A stretch of DNA of 64,000 nt from Carthagonibacter sp032251515 (GTDB taxonomy: Bacteria; Gemmatimonadota; Gemmatimonadetes; Palauibacterales; Palauibacteraceae): assembly GCA_032251515.1 (NCBI GenBank), contig JAVVDU010000006.1:19073-83072 (forward strand), written 5' to 3'. Positions 18,796 to 27,666 of this stretch are shown piece by piece. A model generated the notes under the pieces. That model was not told the origin of the DNA and did no database searches. It worked only from the letters and a program-made list of their open reading frames with translations. A program made the translations under genes and the position numbers. The stretch's first letter is position 1. Each line of letters opens with the position of its first letter.

Positions 18796-19298
18796 CCCGG
18801 GCGGGCGGCGGCGATCCCGCGGCGCCGGGAGCCGGGCTGCTGGCGCTGTGGCGGCGCACCGCGGGACTTCCGGGCGGCCCCCGCATCTTCTCCTTCCTGC
18901 TGGGCCGCCGGGTGCCCTACACGGGCACGCTCGGCGCCGTCGTCCGCGACCTCCGGCCCGGCCGCGCCACGGTGGAGCTCCGCGACCGCCGCGCGGTCCG
19001 GAACCACCTGCGCTCGGTCCACGCCGCGGCGCTCCTCAACCTGGGAGAGCTGGCGAGCGGCCTCGCCATGCTGACGGCCCTGCCGCCGGGCGCGCGCGGG
19101 ATCGTGACCGGGCTGGAGGCCGCGTACCACAAGAAGGCCCGCGGCCGGCTGGTGGCGGAGGGGACGGCGCCCCCGGTGGAGGGGGAGGCGGTCGAGGCGG
19201 TCGCCATCGCCCGCATCCGGGACGCGGACGGGGACGTGGTGGCCGAGGTGCGGGCCCGCTGGCGCATCGGGCCGGCCGCGGCCGGGGGCGCGGCATGA
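18792..19298 (+). CDS. Hotdog-fold protein, DUF4442/PaaI-like
   Basis: A 168-residue protein resembling the DUF4442 branch of hotdog-fold thioesterases. Family-like blocks are the loop VELRDRRAVRNHLRSVHAAAL (Asn/His/Ala) and LGELASGLAMLTALPPGA, followed by strand segments ITGLEAAYHKKARGRLVAEG. Hotdog members of this type hydrolyse acyl-CoA or bind acyl groups; catalytic residues are not clear. It begins at GTG 18792, overlapping thrS by four bases, and its stop overlaps the next gene's ATG by four bases, so it is inside a translationally coupled trio. It likely acts on a metabolite also handled by the neighbouring flavoenzyme, but this is inference. Confidence 0.7.
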   Translation: MTRAGGGDPAAPGAGLLALWRRTAGLPGGPRIFSFLLGRRVPYTGTLGAVVRDLRPGRATVELRDRRAVRNHLRSVHAAALLNLGELASGLAMLTALPPGARGIVTGLEAAYHKKARGRLVAEGTAPPVEGEAVEAVAIARIRDADGDVVAEVRARWRIGPAAAGGAA

Positions 19299-20278
19299 AC
19301 CTCGACACGCCCCTCTGCCGGCACGCCGGCATCGACGTGCCGCTGATCTGCGGCGCCATGTACCCGTGTTCGAACCCGGAACTGGTGGGCGCCGTCTCGG
19401 CGGCGGGGGGCATCGGGATCGTCCAGCCGATCTCGCTCACCTGGGTGCACGGACACGAGTACCGGGCCGGTCTGCGGCGGGTGCGCGAGCTCGCCGGGGG
19501 TCGTCCGTTCGGTCTCAACGCCCTCATCGAGAGCGCATCCCGGCGCTACCACGAGCGGATGGTGCGCTGGGTGGAGGTGGCCCTCGATGAGGGGGTCCGC
19601 TTCTTCGTCACGTCGCTCGGAAATCCCCGCTGGGTCGTGGACCGGGTCCACGCGGCAGGTGGCATCGTGTACCACGACGTCACCGAGGCGCGCTGGGCCC
19701 GCAAGGGCCTGGACGCGGGGGTGGACGGGCTCATCGCGGTGAACCGGCGGGCGGGCGGGCACCCCGGCCGGCTGTCGGCCGAGGCCCTCCTGGACGAGGT
19801 CGGGCAGTTCGGGGTGCCCGTCGTGTGCGCGGGGGGCGTGGGCGACGCGGAGGGGTTCGTGGAGGCCCTGCGCCTGGGCTACGCGGGCGTGCAGGCCGGC
19901 ACGCGGTTCATCGCCACCGACGAATGCCGCGCCGCGGCGCCCTACAAGCAGGCGATCCTGGACGCGGGCGAGGAGGACATCGTCTGGACCGAGCGTCTCA
20001 CGGGCGTGCCGGTGGCGGTGATCCGCACGCCGCTCGTCGCGGCGATGGGCACGCGCGCCGGTCCGCTCGCCCGGTGGCTCCTGCGGGGCTCGCGCACGAA
20101 GAAATGGATGCGGACCTTCTACGCCTTGCGCTCGATCGCACAGCTCAAGCGCGCGGCGCTCGACGAGGCGGGACGGCGCGAGTACTGGCAGGCGGGCCGG
20201 AGCGTCGCGGCGATCCGCCGCATCGAGCCGGCCGGGGAGATCGTGCAGCGCTTCGCCGCGGCGGCGCGGGCGGCGTAG
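19295..20278 (+). CDS. Nitronate monooxygenase/2-nitropropane dioxygenase-like FMN enzyme
   Basis: A 327-residue TIM-barrel flavoprotein of the nitronate monooxygenase family. The N-terminus PLICGAMYPCSNPELVGAVS and GGIGIVQPI are typical. An ADP/phosphate-binding stretch is VPVVCAGGVGDAEGFVEAL (about 170-190), then LGYAGVQAGTRFIATDECRA; VNRRAGGHPGR covers the usual GGHxG phosphate loop. It would oxidise nitronates or related compounds with FMN, or act as an enoyl-reductase-like enzyme; the exact substrate is not visible. ATG overlaps the previous stop by four bases. Confidence 0.85.
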   Translation: MNLDTPLCRHAGIDVPLICGAMYPCSNPELVGAVSAAGGIGIVQPISLTWVHGHEYRAGLRRVRELAGGRPFGLNALIESASRRYHERMVRWVEVALDEGVRFFVTSLGNPRWVVDRVHAAGGIVYHDVTEARWARKGLDAGVDGLIAVNRRAGGHPGRLSAEALLDEVGQFGVPVVCAGGVGDAEGFVEALRLGYAGVQAGTRFIATDECRAAAPYKQAILDAGEEDIVWTERLTGVPVAVIRTPLVAAMGTRAGPLARWLLRGSRTKKWMRTFYALRSIAQLKRAALDEAGRREYWQAGRSVAAIRRIEPAGEIVQRFAAAARAA

Positions 20279-20324
20279 GGCCCGGCCGGTCAGACGCTGC
20301 GGTCGGGCAGTCCGGTCGCGGTGG

Positions 20325-20690
20325 TCAGCCTCCCGCGCCGGCCTGGTGGCCGTCGGACCGGCCGTCCGCCGCGCCGCGCACGGCGGCGTCCACCGTCGCC
20401 GTGCTGAGGCGCCCGTGCGACCCGTGCCAGACCGGCGTTCCCCCGGCCAGCACGATCGCCTGCGGGGACTCGTGGCGGATCTCGAGCCGGCGGGCGACCT
20501 CGTCCGAGACGTCGCGGCAACGGACGACGTCGACCAGGAACACGGGCGCCGCTCCGTCCCCCTCCTCGTACCTCTCCACCTGCCGGTGCGCCCAGGCGCT
20601 GGTACCGCAGCGCGGGCTGTGCTTGAACAGCACCGCGACCGGCAGGGCGAGCGCGGCGTCGAGCTGTTCCGTCGTGCGTACGGGCTCCAT
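20325..20690 (-). CDS. ytxJ: Bacilliredoxin-like protein (YtxJ/BrxC family)
   Basis: A 121-residue thioredoxin-fold protein. The N-terminal LPVAVLFKHSPRCGTSAWA stretch contains the single active Cys28 in the position of the family's KHS-x-RC motif (usually C-P-I-S, here C-G-T-S). Then DVVRCRDVSDEVARRLEI and SPQAIVLAGG, the cis-Pro loop of a thioredoxin fold. In this family the protein removes bacillithiol from mixed disulfides; whether bacillithiol exists here is an inference. ATG 20690 was preferred over longer upstream possibilities because homologous sequence begins there. It is the last gene of the cls-phzF-ytxJ run, 46 bases after phzF. Confidence 0.72.
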   Translation of the reverse strand: MEPVRTTEQLDAALALPVAVLFKHSPRCGTSAWAHRQVERYEEGDGAAPVFLVDVVRCRDVSDEVARRLEIRHESPQAIVLAGGTPVWHGSHGRLSTATVDAAVRGAADGRSDGHQAGAGG

Positions 20691-20736
20691 CGGTCTTGCT
20701 GCTCCTGTCACGGGGTTCGCCGGTCCGCGGCGGACC

Positions 20737-21564
20737 TCAAACGTCGATCGTTCCACGCAGAACGGTAACGGCCCGGCCCGCCAGCGTCACGCGCCGTCCG
20801 CGCATCCGTACCTCCACCGTGCCGCCGCGCGCCGAGACCTGGCGCCCCGTAACGAGGGTGCGGCCCAGCCGGTTCCCCCACCACGGGCCGAGCGCGCAGT
20901 GCGCCGAGCCGGTGACGGGATCCTCCGGGACGCCCACCGCGGGCCCGAAGAAGCGGGAGACGAAGTCTGCCGTGGGGTCCTGCCGGCGGGCCCGTTCCCC
21001 GGCCGGCGCGGTCACGATGGTGCCCCGCGCCTCCACGGCCGCCAGGGCACGCATGTCGGGAGCGAGCGCCCGGACGGCCTCCTCGTCCGCCAGCTCGAGC
21101 AGCCAGTCGACGCGGTTGCGGGCCGCGGCGACGATCTCGGGCGCGTCGCCGTCCGGCGCCAGGGCGCGCAACAGCGCCGCCGGGGGAGCGGCCGGGAGCG
21201 CCGGCTCGGCCGGGAAGTCGAGCTCCACGCGGCCCTCCCTGCCGCGCCGGGCCGCGAGCCGGCCGCTCCGCGTCGCGAAGTGCAGGGGCGCGCCCGGATC
21301 GGACCGTTCCTCGGACCACAGGACGAACGCGGCGGCGAGCGTGGCGTGTCCGCACAGGTCCACTTCGACGGTGGGCGTGAACCAGCGGAGGCCCCACGCC
21401 CCGTCTTCCGGCCGCAGGAACGCGGTCTCCGACAGGTTCATCTCCGCGGCCACGTCCTGCATCCACGCCCCGGAGACCGGCGCGGGGGGCAGGCATACGC
21501 CGGCCGGATTCCCCTCGCCCGCACGGGAGGCGAACGCGTCCACCTGGTAGATCGGCGCCTGCAT
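20737..21564 (-). CDS. PhzF-family isomerase/epimerase-like protein
   Basis: A 275-residue protein with the two-lobed diaminopimelate-epimerase-like fold of the PhzF family. Signature pieces: NPAGVCL near residue 19, MNLSETAFL with the catalytic Glu (about 46), CGHATLAAAFVLW, and EDPVTGSAHCALGPWW near residue 215. The family contains PhzF of phenazine synthesis and many enzymes of unknown substrate; no phenazine genes are near, so a general isomerase is more likely. The ATG has a strong GGAAAGGAG upstream. It lies between cls and ytxJ on the same strand. Confidence 0.88.
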   Translation of the reverse strand: MQAPIYQVDAFASRAGEGNPAGVCLPPAPVSGAWMQDVAAEMNLSETAFLRPEDGAWGLRWFTPTVEVDLCGHATLAAAFVLWSEERSDPGAPLHFATRSGRLAARRGREGRVELDFPAEPALPAAPPAALLRALAPDGDAPEIVAAARNRVDWLLELADEEAVRALAPDMRALAAVEARGTIVTAPAGERARRQDPTADFVSRFFGPAVGVPEDPVTGSAHCALGPWWGNRLGRTLVTGRQVSARGGTVEVRMRGRRVTLAGRAVTVLRGTIDV

Positions 21565-21595
21565 CGGGTCTCCTTTCCGGGTGTGCCGGAGCGGA

Positions 21596-23041
21596 TCAGA
21601 GGTACGGGGAGGCGAGCCAGGCGATGCCGTCGCGCAACCGGGACGGGAGCGGCCGCGCGTGCAGCTCCTTGCGGGTCAGGGGCGCGGCGATGGCGATCCG
21701 TTCCCGGGTCATCCTTTCCAGCTGGTCACCGAGCTCCGCGTCGTAGGCCTCGACGTCGAGCTCGAAGTTCAGCCGGAAGCTGCGCGGATCCCAGTTTCCC
21801 GACCCGAACAGCGCCCAGCGCCCGTCCACCAGCATCAGCTTGGAGTGATCGAACGGCGGCGGGGTGAGCCACACGCGGCAGCCCGCATCCAGCACCTGGC
21901 CGAGCTGGGCCTGCATGGCCCACCCTACGACTCGCAGGTTGTTGCGCCGCGGGAGGACGACGTCGACTTCCACGCCCCGCAGCGCCGCGGTGGCGAGCCC
22001 GGCCATGAGGGCCGGGTCGGGGAGGAAGTATGGCGTGACGATTCGCACGGACCGATCCGCCCCGGCCAGGGCGGCGAGGTAGGTGGCGTGCAGGCGATCC
22101 ACCTCCTCGTCGGGGCCATCGGCGATCCCGCGGGCGACCACCGCTCCCACGGGCTCGAGGTGGGGAAACCACCCCGGGGAGTACAGGGTCTCGCCGGTCG
22201 TGAACACCCAGTCCTTGGCGAACGTCTCGGCGAGGTGCCGTACGACCGGCCCCGCGAGTCGGAAGTGCAGATCGCGCACGGCCCGGCCCGGTGGCGTGGC
22301 CCTGAGGTGGCGGGCCCGGATGTTCAGCCCGCCCGTGAACCCGGTCCGGCCGTCGATGACGAGCAGCTTCCGGTGGTTCCGCAGGTTCAGGAACGGCATC
22401 CGCCACGGCATCAGGTCCCCGAGGAACGTCGCGACGGGAACGCCCCGGCGTCGCAGCTCGCGGGTCACGGATGGCCGGCCGTACAGGGCGCCCACGGCGT
22501 CGATCAGGACGCGCACGGCGACGCCCCGGCGATGTGCGGCCTCCAGGGCGTCGAGAAACTCCCGCCCCACGGAATCCACGTCGAAGATGTAGGTCTGGAG
22601 CACCACGGTGGAGGCGGCGGTCCGGATCGCCTCGAGCATCGCGGGGAACGCCTCGTCTCCGTCGGCCAGCGCCTCCACCCGGTTTCCCGGCGCCAGGGGC
22701 AGACCGGTGAGCCGGCCCACCGCCCGCGCCAGTCCCTCCTCCGACTCGGAGACGTCCGCGAAGGGAAGGTGCTCGACGGGCGAGGGAAGGGCCGCGGCCC
22801 GGCTCTGCGACAGGAAGGCCATCTCGGCCTGGATCCGGGCCCCGCGGCGGCGGATCCGGTTCACCCCGAACACCAGGTACAGGAGGGCGCCGCCGATCGG
22901 GACGAGCCAGATGAGACCCGTCCAGCCGATCGCGGCCCGCACGTCCCGCTTGCGGAGGATGACGTGCGCGGAGGCGGTCGCGGCCACCAGGCCGTCGATC
23001 ACCGCGATGACGTACGGCCAGGCGCCCTCCAGGAGCTCCAT
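21596..23041 (-). CDS. cls: Cardiolipin synthase (phospholipase D type)
   Basis: A 481-residue membrane enzyme that makes cardiolipin from two phosphatidylglycerols. The N-terminus has two transmembrane helices (WPYVIAVIDGLVAATASAHV and IGWTGLIWLVPIGGALLYLV). Two PLD catalytic motifs are visible: HRKLLVIDGRTGFTGGLN near residue 222 and HSKLMLVDGRWALFGSGNWD near 399 (HxKxxxxD). ATG 23041 starts directly ahead of the first helix; GGAGG lies about 13 bases upstream. It leads a minus-strand cluster with phzF and ytxJ, with a 31-base gap to phzF, and diverges from the AI-2E gene. Confidence 0.92.
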   Translation of the reverse strand: MELLEGAWPYVIAVIDGLVAATASAHVILRKRDVRAAIGWTGLIWLVPIGGALLYLVFGVNRIRRRGARIQAEMAFLSQSRAAALPSPVEHLPFADVSESEEGLARAVGRLTGLPLAPGNRVEALADGDEAFPAMLEAIRTAASTVVLQTYIFDVDSVGREFLDALEAAHRRGVAVRVLIDAVGALYGRPSVTRELRRRGVPVATFLGDLMPWRMPFLNLRNHRKLLVIDGRTGFTGGLNIRARHLRATPPGRAVRDLHFRLAGPVVRHLAETFAKDWVFTTGETLYSPGWFPHLEPVGAVVARGIADGPDEEVDRLHATYLAALAGADRSVRIVTPYFLPDPALMAGLATAALRGVEVDVVLPRRNNLRVVGWAMQAQLGQVLDAGCRVWLTPPPFDHSKLMLVDGRWALFGSGNWDPRSFRLNFELDVEAYDAELGDQLERMTRERIAIAAPLTRKELHARPLPSRLRDGIAWLASPYL

Positions 23042-23065
23042 GGGCAGTCGGAACCTCCGTGCGCG

Positions 23066-23096
23066 TTGACGTAAGCGGGGCCGGTCCGCATACCTT
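23066..23096 (+). promoter_or_regulatory. Possible promoter for the AI-2E/aminotransferase operon
   Basis: TTGACG (23066-23071) with CATACC 17 bases on (23089-23094), or TACCTT at 19 bases (23091-23096). Expected transcript start is about 85 bases before the GTG at 23189. Confidence 0.35.
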
Positions 23097-23188
23097 ACAC
23101 CGGGGCCGGTGCGGCGCGCCACGCCGCGGGCCGGCGGGGCGGACGCTCCACGCGCGCGGTCGGGGTCGCCACAGCCAGGGGGGGCACA

Positions 23189-24256
23189 GTGGAAGAGGGT
23201 CGTTCCCGAGCGGTCCGCTGGCTGCTGGCCGGCGCGGGATTCGTGGTGATCGTCTACGGAGCGCGGGCCGCCGAGCCCATCCTGGTGCCGTTCCTCGTCG
23301 CGCTGATGCTGTCGATCATCTGCGTGCCGCCCATGCAGTGGCTCGAGTCGCGCGGCGTTCCGACCTGGCTCGCCGTGGTGCTCGTGGTGCTCCTGGTGCT
23401 CGCCATAGGGTCCGCGTTCGGTACCGTGATCGGAAGCTCGCTGATCGAGTTCACCGCGTCCCTGCCGTACTACCAGGCGCGCCTGCAGCGCGAGATGGGG
23501 GGGCTCGTCGGGTGGCTCGACCAGCGGGGCATCGAGGTGTCGACCCGCGTGGTCCAGGACACGCTGAACCCGGGACAGGTGCTCCGGGTGGCGGGTCGGA
23601 TCTTCACGGGCCTCGGGGACGTGGTCAGCCGCGTGGGCCTGATCCTCATCACCACGATCTTCATCCTGTTCGAGTGGGGCGCGGTGAAGGGGAAGATGTG
23701 CGCCGCCTTCCCGGACTCGGCCGACGCGTTCATGGACCGCATGACGCGCATCAGCGACAACGTGAAGCGGTATCTCGCCCTGAAGACCCTGATGTCGATG
23801 GCCACGGGGGCGCTCGTGTCCGTTCTGCTCGCCGTGTTCGGCGTGGACTACGCGCTGCTGTGGGGGCTGTTCGCCTTCCTGCTGAACTACGTGCCCACGA
23901 TCGGATCGATCATCGCCGCCGTGCCCGGCGTCCTGCTGGCGCTCCTGCAGGGCGGCTGGGACACCGCCTTCCTGGTGGCCGTCGGGTACCTGGCGGTCAA
24001 CGTGACGATCAGCAACATGATCGAGCCGCGGGTCCTGGGGCAGGGGGTGGGTCTCTCGACCCTCGTCGTGTTCCTGTCTCTCGTCTTCTGGGGCTGGGTG
24101 CTCGGCCCGATCGGGATGCTCCTGTCCGTTCCTCTCACGATGATCTTCAAGATCTTCATGGAGGGCAGCGAGGAGACACGCTGGGTGGCGATCCTCATGG
24201 GCCCGCGCATCGGCAGCGAGACGGACCCGCCGGCCATCGCGCAGGTGCCCGGATGA
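23189..24256 (+). CDS. AI-2E family membrane transporter
   Basis: A 355-residue polytopic membrane protein of the AI-2E (PF01594) family, which includes TqsA, PerM and Na+/H+-type members. Hydrophobic segments occur near residues 10-28, 36-55, 60-85, 150-170 and in a cluster from 210 to 330. Conserved family blocks are LVPFLVALMLSIICVPPM, KRYLALKTLMSMATGALVS and LNYVPTIGSIIAAVPGVLLAL. The transported molecule is not certain; the family name does not prove AI-2 export. GTG start is supported by a purine-rich GGGGGG upstream. The stop overlaps the aminotransferase ATG by four bases. Confidence 0.87.
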   Translation: MEEGRSRAVRWLLAGAGFVVIVYGARAAEPILVPFLVALMLSIICVPPMQWLESRGVPTWLAVVLVVLLVLAIGSAFGTVIGSSLIEFTASLPYYQARLQREMGGLVGWLDQRGIEVSTRVVQDTLNPGQVLRVAGRIFTGLGDVVSRVGLILITTIFILFEWGAVKGKMCAAFPDSADAFMDRMTRISDNVKRYLALKTLMSMATGALVSVLLAVFGVDYALLWGLFAFLLNYVPTIGSIIAAVPGVLLALLQGGWDTAFLVAVGYLAVNVTISNMIEPRVLGQGVGLSTLVVFLSLVFWGWVLGPIGMLLSVPLTMIFKIFMEGSEETRWVAILMGPRIGSETDPPAIAQVPG

Positions 24257-25992
24257 CCCGGCTGGACCTCCCGGTCTACGGGGAGGCGCGGGGCGAGGCG
24301 CTCATCGAGACGATCCGGCGCGGCGTGGTGGGAGAGGACGAGGCCGTGGTCGGTCCGTTCGGGCCGCGGAAGGTCATCTACGCCGACTACACGGCATCGG
24401 GCCGCTCGCTGTCGTTCATCGAGGACTTCCTGCGGGAGGCTGTCCTCCCGCTGTACGCGAACACGCACACCGAGAGCTCGGGGACCGGCCGGCAGACGAC
24501 GCGCTTCCGCGAGGACGCCCGCCGGATCATCCGGGAGGCGGTGGGGGCGACCGACGAGCACGCCGTGATCTTCTGCGGCTCCGGATCCACGGGGGCGATC
24601 GACCGGCTGATCGGCGTCCTGAACCTGCGCCTGCCGCGCGACCTGGACGAGCGGTACGGACTCTCGCAGAGGATCCCCGCGGCGGAACGTCCCGTGGTGT
24701 TCGTGGGCCCGTACGAGCACCACTCGAACGAGTTGCCGTGGCGCGAGTCGATCTGCGACGTGGTGACCATCCACGAGGACCTGCACGGCGGGATCGACCT
24801 GGACGACCTGGAGGCGGCGCTGCACCGGACGGCCGGCCGCGCCCTGCGCATCGGCAGCTTCTCGGCCGCATCGAACGTGACGGGCATCACCTCGCCGGTG
24901 CGCGAGGTCTCGGTCCTCCTGCATCGCCACGGCGCCCTCGCCTTCTGGGACTTCGCGGCCGCGGCCCCGTACGTGGAGATCCGCATGCGGCCCTGCGGCC
25001 CGGAGGGAGACGACGCGCTGGACTACAAGGACGCGATCTTCCTGTCGCCGCACAAGATGATCGGCGGCCCCGGTACGCCCGGCGTCCTCGTGGCGCGCCG
25101 CGCGCTGTTCCGCAACTCCGTCCCGGACGTGGTGGGCGGGGGCACCGTCTCGTACGTGAACCCCACCGAGCACCGGTACCTGGAGGACCCGGAGCAGCGC
25201 GAGGAGGGGGGAACCCCGGCCATCGTCGAATCCATCCGGGCGGGCCTCGTGTTCCGTCTGAAGCAGGCGGTGGGGGCCGAGACGATCCGGCGCAGGGAGG
25301 AGAGCTTCATCCGGCGGGCGATCGAGCGATGGGGCCGCCATCCGGCGATCGAGATCCTCGGCGACGCGGCGCACGAGCGGCTCAGCATCGTCTCGTTCGT
25401 CGTCCGCTGCCCGGAGGACGGGCGCTTCCTGCACCACAACTTCGTGGTGGCCCTCCTGAACGACCTGTTCGGGATCCAGTCGCGCGGAGGCTGCTCGTGC
25501 GCCGGGCCCTACGGCCACCGGCTGCTCGGGATCGACCTCGAGCGGAGCCGGGAGTTCGAGCGGGAGATCGGGCGGGGGTGCGAGGGGATCAAGCCGGGCT
25601 GGGTGCGGGTGAACTTCAACTACTTCCTCTCGGAGGCCGCGTTCGCCTACATCCTCGAGGCGGTGGAGCTCGTGGCGGAGCGGGGCCGGTCGCTGCTGGC
25701 CGAGTACTCCTTCGATCCGCGCACCGGGCTGTGGCGCCACGTGCGCGGTCCCGCCGCGCCGCCGCTGGGGCTCGACCAGGTGCGATTCACCCGCGAGGGC
25801 GCCACCTGGCCCCACCACCGGATCCGGGAGCCCGAGGACCGGCTGCCGCGGTACCTGGAGGAAGCCCGCCGCATCTTCGCCGAGGCGGAGGCGGGCGGTG
25901 CCGGCCGCCGGGGGACGGTGACCGAGCCGCTCACCGGCGACTTCGAGCACCTCCGCTGGTTTCCCCTGCCGGGAGAGGCGGCCGGCCGGTAA
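24253..25992 (+). CDS. Class V aminotransferase-like PLP enzyme
   Basis: A 579-residue fold-type I PLP enzyme of the cysteine desulfurase/aminotransferase class V family. The N-terminal YADYTASGRSLSFIEDFL stretch, THTESSGTGRQTTRFREDARR, and the PLP-Lys segment FLSPHKMIGGPGTPGVLV near residue 270 are visible. A GGCSCAGPYGH segment near residue 413 resembles the Cys-containing loop of some desulfurases. Reaction and substrate are not known. The C-terminal 80-100 residues form an extension beyond the standard fold. ATG overlaps the transporter stop by four bases, so they may be co-translated. Confidence 0.85.
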   Translation: MTRLDLPVYGEARGEALIETIRRGVVGEDEAVVGPFGPRKVIYADYTASGRSLSFIEDFLREAVLPLYANTHTESSGTGRQTTRFREDARRIIREAVGATDEHAVIFCGSGSTGAIDRLIGVLNLRLPRDLDERYGLSQRIPAAERPVVFVGPYEHHSNELPWRESICDVVTIHEDLHGGIDLDDLEAALHRTAGRALRIGSFSAASNVTGITSPVREVSVLLHRHGALAFWDFAAAAPYVEIRMRPCGPEGDDALDYKDAIFLSPHKMIGGPGTPGVLVARRALFRNSVPDVVGGGTVSYVNPTEHRYLEDPEQREEGGTPAIVESIRAGLVFRLKQAVGAETIRRREESFIRRAIERWGRHPAIEILGDAAHERLSIVSFVVRCPEDGRFLHHNFVVALLNDLFGIQSRGGCSCAGPYGHRLLGIDLERSREFEREIGRGCEGIKPGWVRVNFNYFLSEAAFAYILEAVELVAERGRSLLAEYSFDPRTGLWRHVRGPAAPPLGLDQVRFTREGATWPHHRIREPEDRLPRYLEEARRIFAEAEAGGAGRRGTVTEPLTGDFEHLRWFPLPGEAAGR

Positions 25993-26065
25993 CTCGCGGG
26001 TGGCCGGGCGTCCCTCGCCGGGGCGGCCGCGCGCGCCGGGGACGCCGACCGACCCGAGATCCCGT

Positions 26066-26120
26066 ATCGGAGGTCCCGTGCAGGAACGGATCCTGGAGCT
26101 GTTCCGAGATCACTTCGGCG
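26066..26120 (+). repeat. 55-base duplicate, left of the N gap
   Basis: This sequence is identical, base for base, to 26221-26275 on the other side of the gap. It includes a GGAGG ribosome-binding site, GTG at 26078 and the first codons of the kinase gene. Best explained as contig-end overlap left in during scaffolding, not a biological repeat. Confidence 0.9.
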
Positions 26121-26220
26121 NNNNNNNNNNNNNNNNNNNNNNNNNNNNNNNNNNNNNNNNNNNNNNNNNNNNNNNNNNNNNNNNNNNNNNNNNNNNNNNN
26201 NNNNNNNNNNNNNNNNNNNN
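26121..26220. other. Assembly gap of exactly 100 Ns
   Basis: One hundred undetermined bases, a conventional scaffold gap length. Both flanks carry the same 55 bases, so the true distance is probably zero. Removing the Ns and one copy (155 bases) restores a normal intergenic region and an intact gene start. Confidence 0.97.
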
Positions 26221-26275
26221 ATCGGAGGTCCCGTGCAGGAACGGATCCTGGAGCTGTTCCGAGATCACTTCGGCG
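26221..26275 (+). repeat. 55-base duplicate, right of the N gap
   Basis: Second copy of the sequence at 26066-26120. The kinase gene reads intact from this copy. Confidence 0.9.
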
Positions 26276-27666
26276 TCGAGCCGGACGCCGTCCTGCCGAT
26301 GGCGGGCGACGGGTCGTCGCGCCGGTACCGCCGGCTTCGCGCTCCGGGCGTGGGGACGGTCATCGGCGCGCACGGGCCCGACGCGGAGGAGAACCGCGCC
26401 TTTCTCTCGTTCTCGTCCGCCTTCCGAACGGCCGGATTCCCAGTTCCGGACATCTTCGTCGCCGATGAGGCGAGGGGCGTGTGGCTGGAGGAGGACCTCG
26501 GCGACACGACCCTGTTCGGGGCGCTGGAGGAGGCACGGGCGGCGGGGGAGGGCTTTCCCGAATCGGTCCTCCCGGCCTACGAACGGGTGGTGGACTGGCT
26601 GCCCCGCTTCCAGCTCGACGGGCACCGGGTGGTCGACTACGCGGTGGCCTGTCCGCGCGGCGCGTTCGACGAGCAGTCCATCCTCTGGGACCTCAATTAC
26701 TTCAAGTACCACTTCTGCAAGCTCGCCGGCGTGCCGTTTCACGAGGCCCGGCTCGAGGCGGACTTCGGGCGGCTGTGCGCCTTCCTGCTCGAGGCGGATT
26801 CCGACCACTTCCTGTACCGGGACTTCCAGTCCCGAAACGTGATGCTGCGCGACGGAGAGCCTTGGTTCCTCGACTACCAGGGCGGCCGGCGGGGAGCGCT
26901 CGCCTACGACATCGCGTCGCTGCTCTACGACGCGAAGGCGGACCTGCCCGAGACGGTCCGCGGGAGGCTCCTGGACCGCTACCTGGGCCGGCTCGCGGAG
27001 CGGGATGCCGTCCGCCCGGAGGAGTTCCTGCGGCACTTCCCGGGATTCGTGCTCGTCCGCATCCTGCAGGCCCTCGGCGCCTACGGATACCGCGGCTTCT
27101 TCGAGCGGAAGCCGCACTTCCTGCGCAGCGTTCCGTTCGCGGCGCGGAACCTGGAGGCGATCCTGGCCGGGGGCCTTCCCGTGAGCCTGCCGGAGCTGGA
27201 GCGCGTCCTGTCCGACATCGCGCGGCGCTTCGCGCACCGCCGGCCCGGGCCGGATCCCGACCCCGGGCGGCTGACCGTGACGGTGGTCAGCTTCAGCTAC
27301 CGCCGCGGCTATCCGGACGACGTCGGAGGTCACGGAGGCGGCTTCGTGTTCGACTGCCGGGCGCTGCCGAACCCGGGCCGCGAGGAGCGGTATCGCGCGT
27401 GCACCGGACGCGACCCGGAGGTGGCCGCGTACCTGGAGCGGGCCGAGGAGACGCGACCGTTCCGGGAGCGCACGCGGGGACTCGTCGAGGACCAGGTCCG
27501 TACCTACCTGGAGCGGGGATTCAGCTCCCTCACCGTCGCGTTCGGCTGCACGGGCGGGCAGCACCGGTCGGTGTTCTTCGCGGAGCGGCTCGCCGGGGAC
27601 CTGCGGCGCGCGTTTCCGGAAGTCGAGGTGCGGCTGCACCACCGAGAGGAGCCGTTCTGGCCGTGA
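26233..27666 (+). CDS. Sugar kinase (AmgK-like) fused to RapZ C-terminal domain
   Basis: A 477-residue fusion. Residues 1 to about 330 are an aminoglycoside-phosphotransferase-like kinase: AGDGSSRRYRRL, EEDLGDTTLF, the catalytic loop FLYRDFQSRNVML and metal-binding FLDYQGGRRGALAYDIASLL. This matches AmgK, which phosphorylates MurNAc/GlcNAc at the anomeric carbon in cell-wall recycling. Residues about 346-477 are the RapZ C-terminal domain: VVSFSYRRGYPDD, FDCRALPNPG and AFGCTGGQHRSVFFAERL, which in RapZ binds glucosamine-6-phosphate. The RapZ N-terminal P-loop domain is absent. GTG follows GGAGG. Its stop overlaps the nucleotidyltransferase by four bases. Function assigned by domain and context. 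Confidence 0.82.
   Translation: MQERILELFRDHFGVEPDAVLPMAGDGSSRRYRRLRAPGVGTVIGAHGPDAEENRAFLSFSSAFRTAGFPVPDIFVADEARGVWLEEDLGDTTLFGALEEARAAGEGFPESVLPAYERVVDWLPRFQLDGHRVVDYAVACPRGAFDEQSILWDLNYFKYHFCKLAGVPFHEARLEADFGRLCAFLLEADSDHFLYRDFQSRNVMLRDGEPWFLDYQGGRRGALAYDIASLLYDAKADLPETVRGRLLDRYLGRLAERDAVRPEEFLRHFPGFVLVRILQALGAYGYRGFFERKPHFLRSVPFAARNLEAILAGGLPVSLPELERVLSDIARRFAHRRPGPDPDPGRLTVTVVSFSYRRGYPDDVGGHGGGFVFDCRALPNPGREERYRACTGRDPEVAAYLERAEETRPFRERTRGLVEDQVRTYLERGFSSLTVAFGCTGGQHRSVFFAERLAGDLRRAFPEVEVRLHHREEPFWP

Noticed and set aside
20737..21564. Phenazine biosynthesis locus
   Set aside because: Only a PhzF-family protein is present; no other phz genes are near.
26078..26120. A second truncated copy of the kinase gene before the N gap
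   Set aside because: It is identical to the start of the intact gene after the gap and is best explained as a scaffolding overlap.
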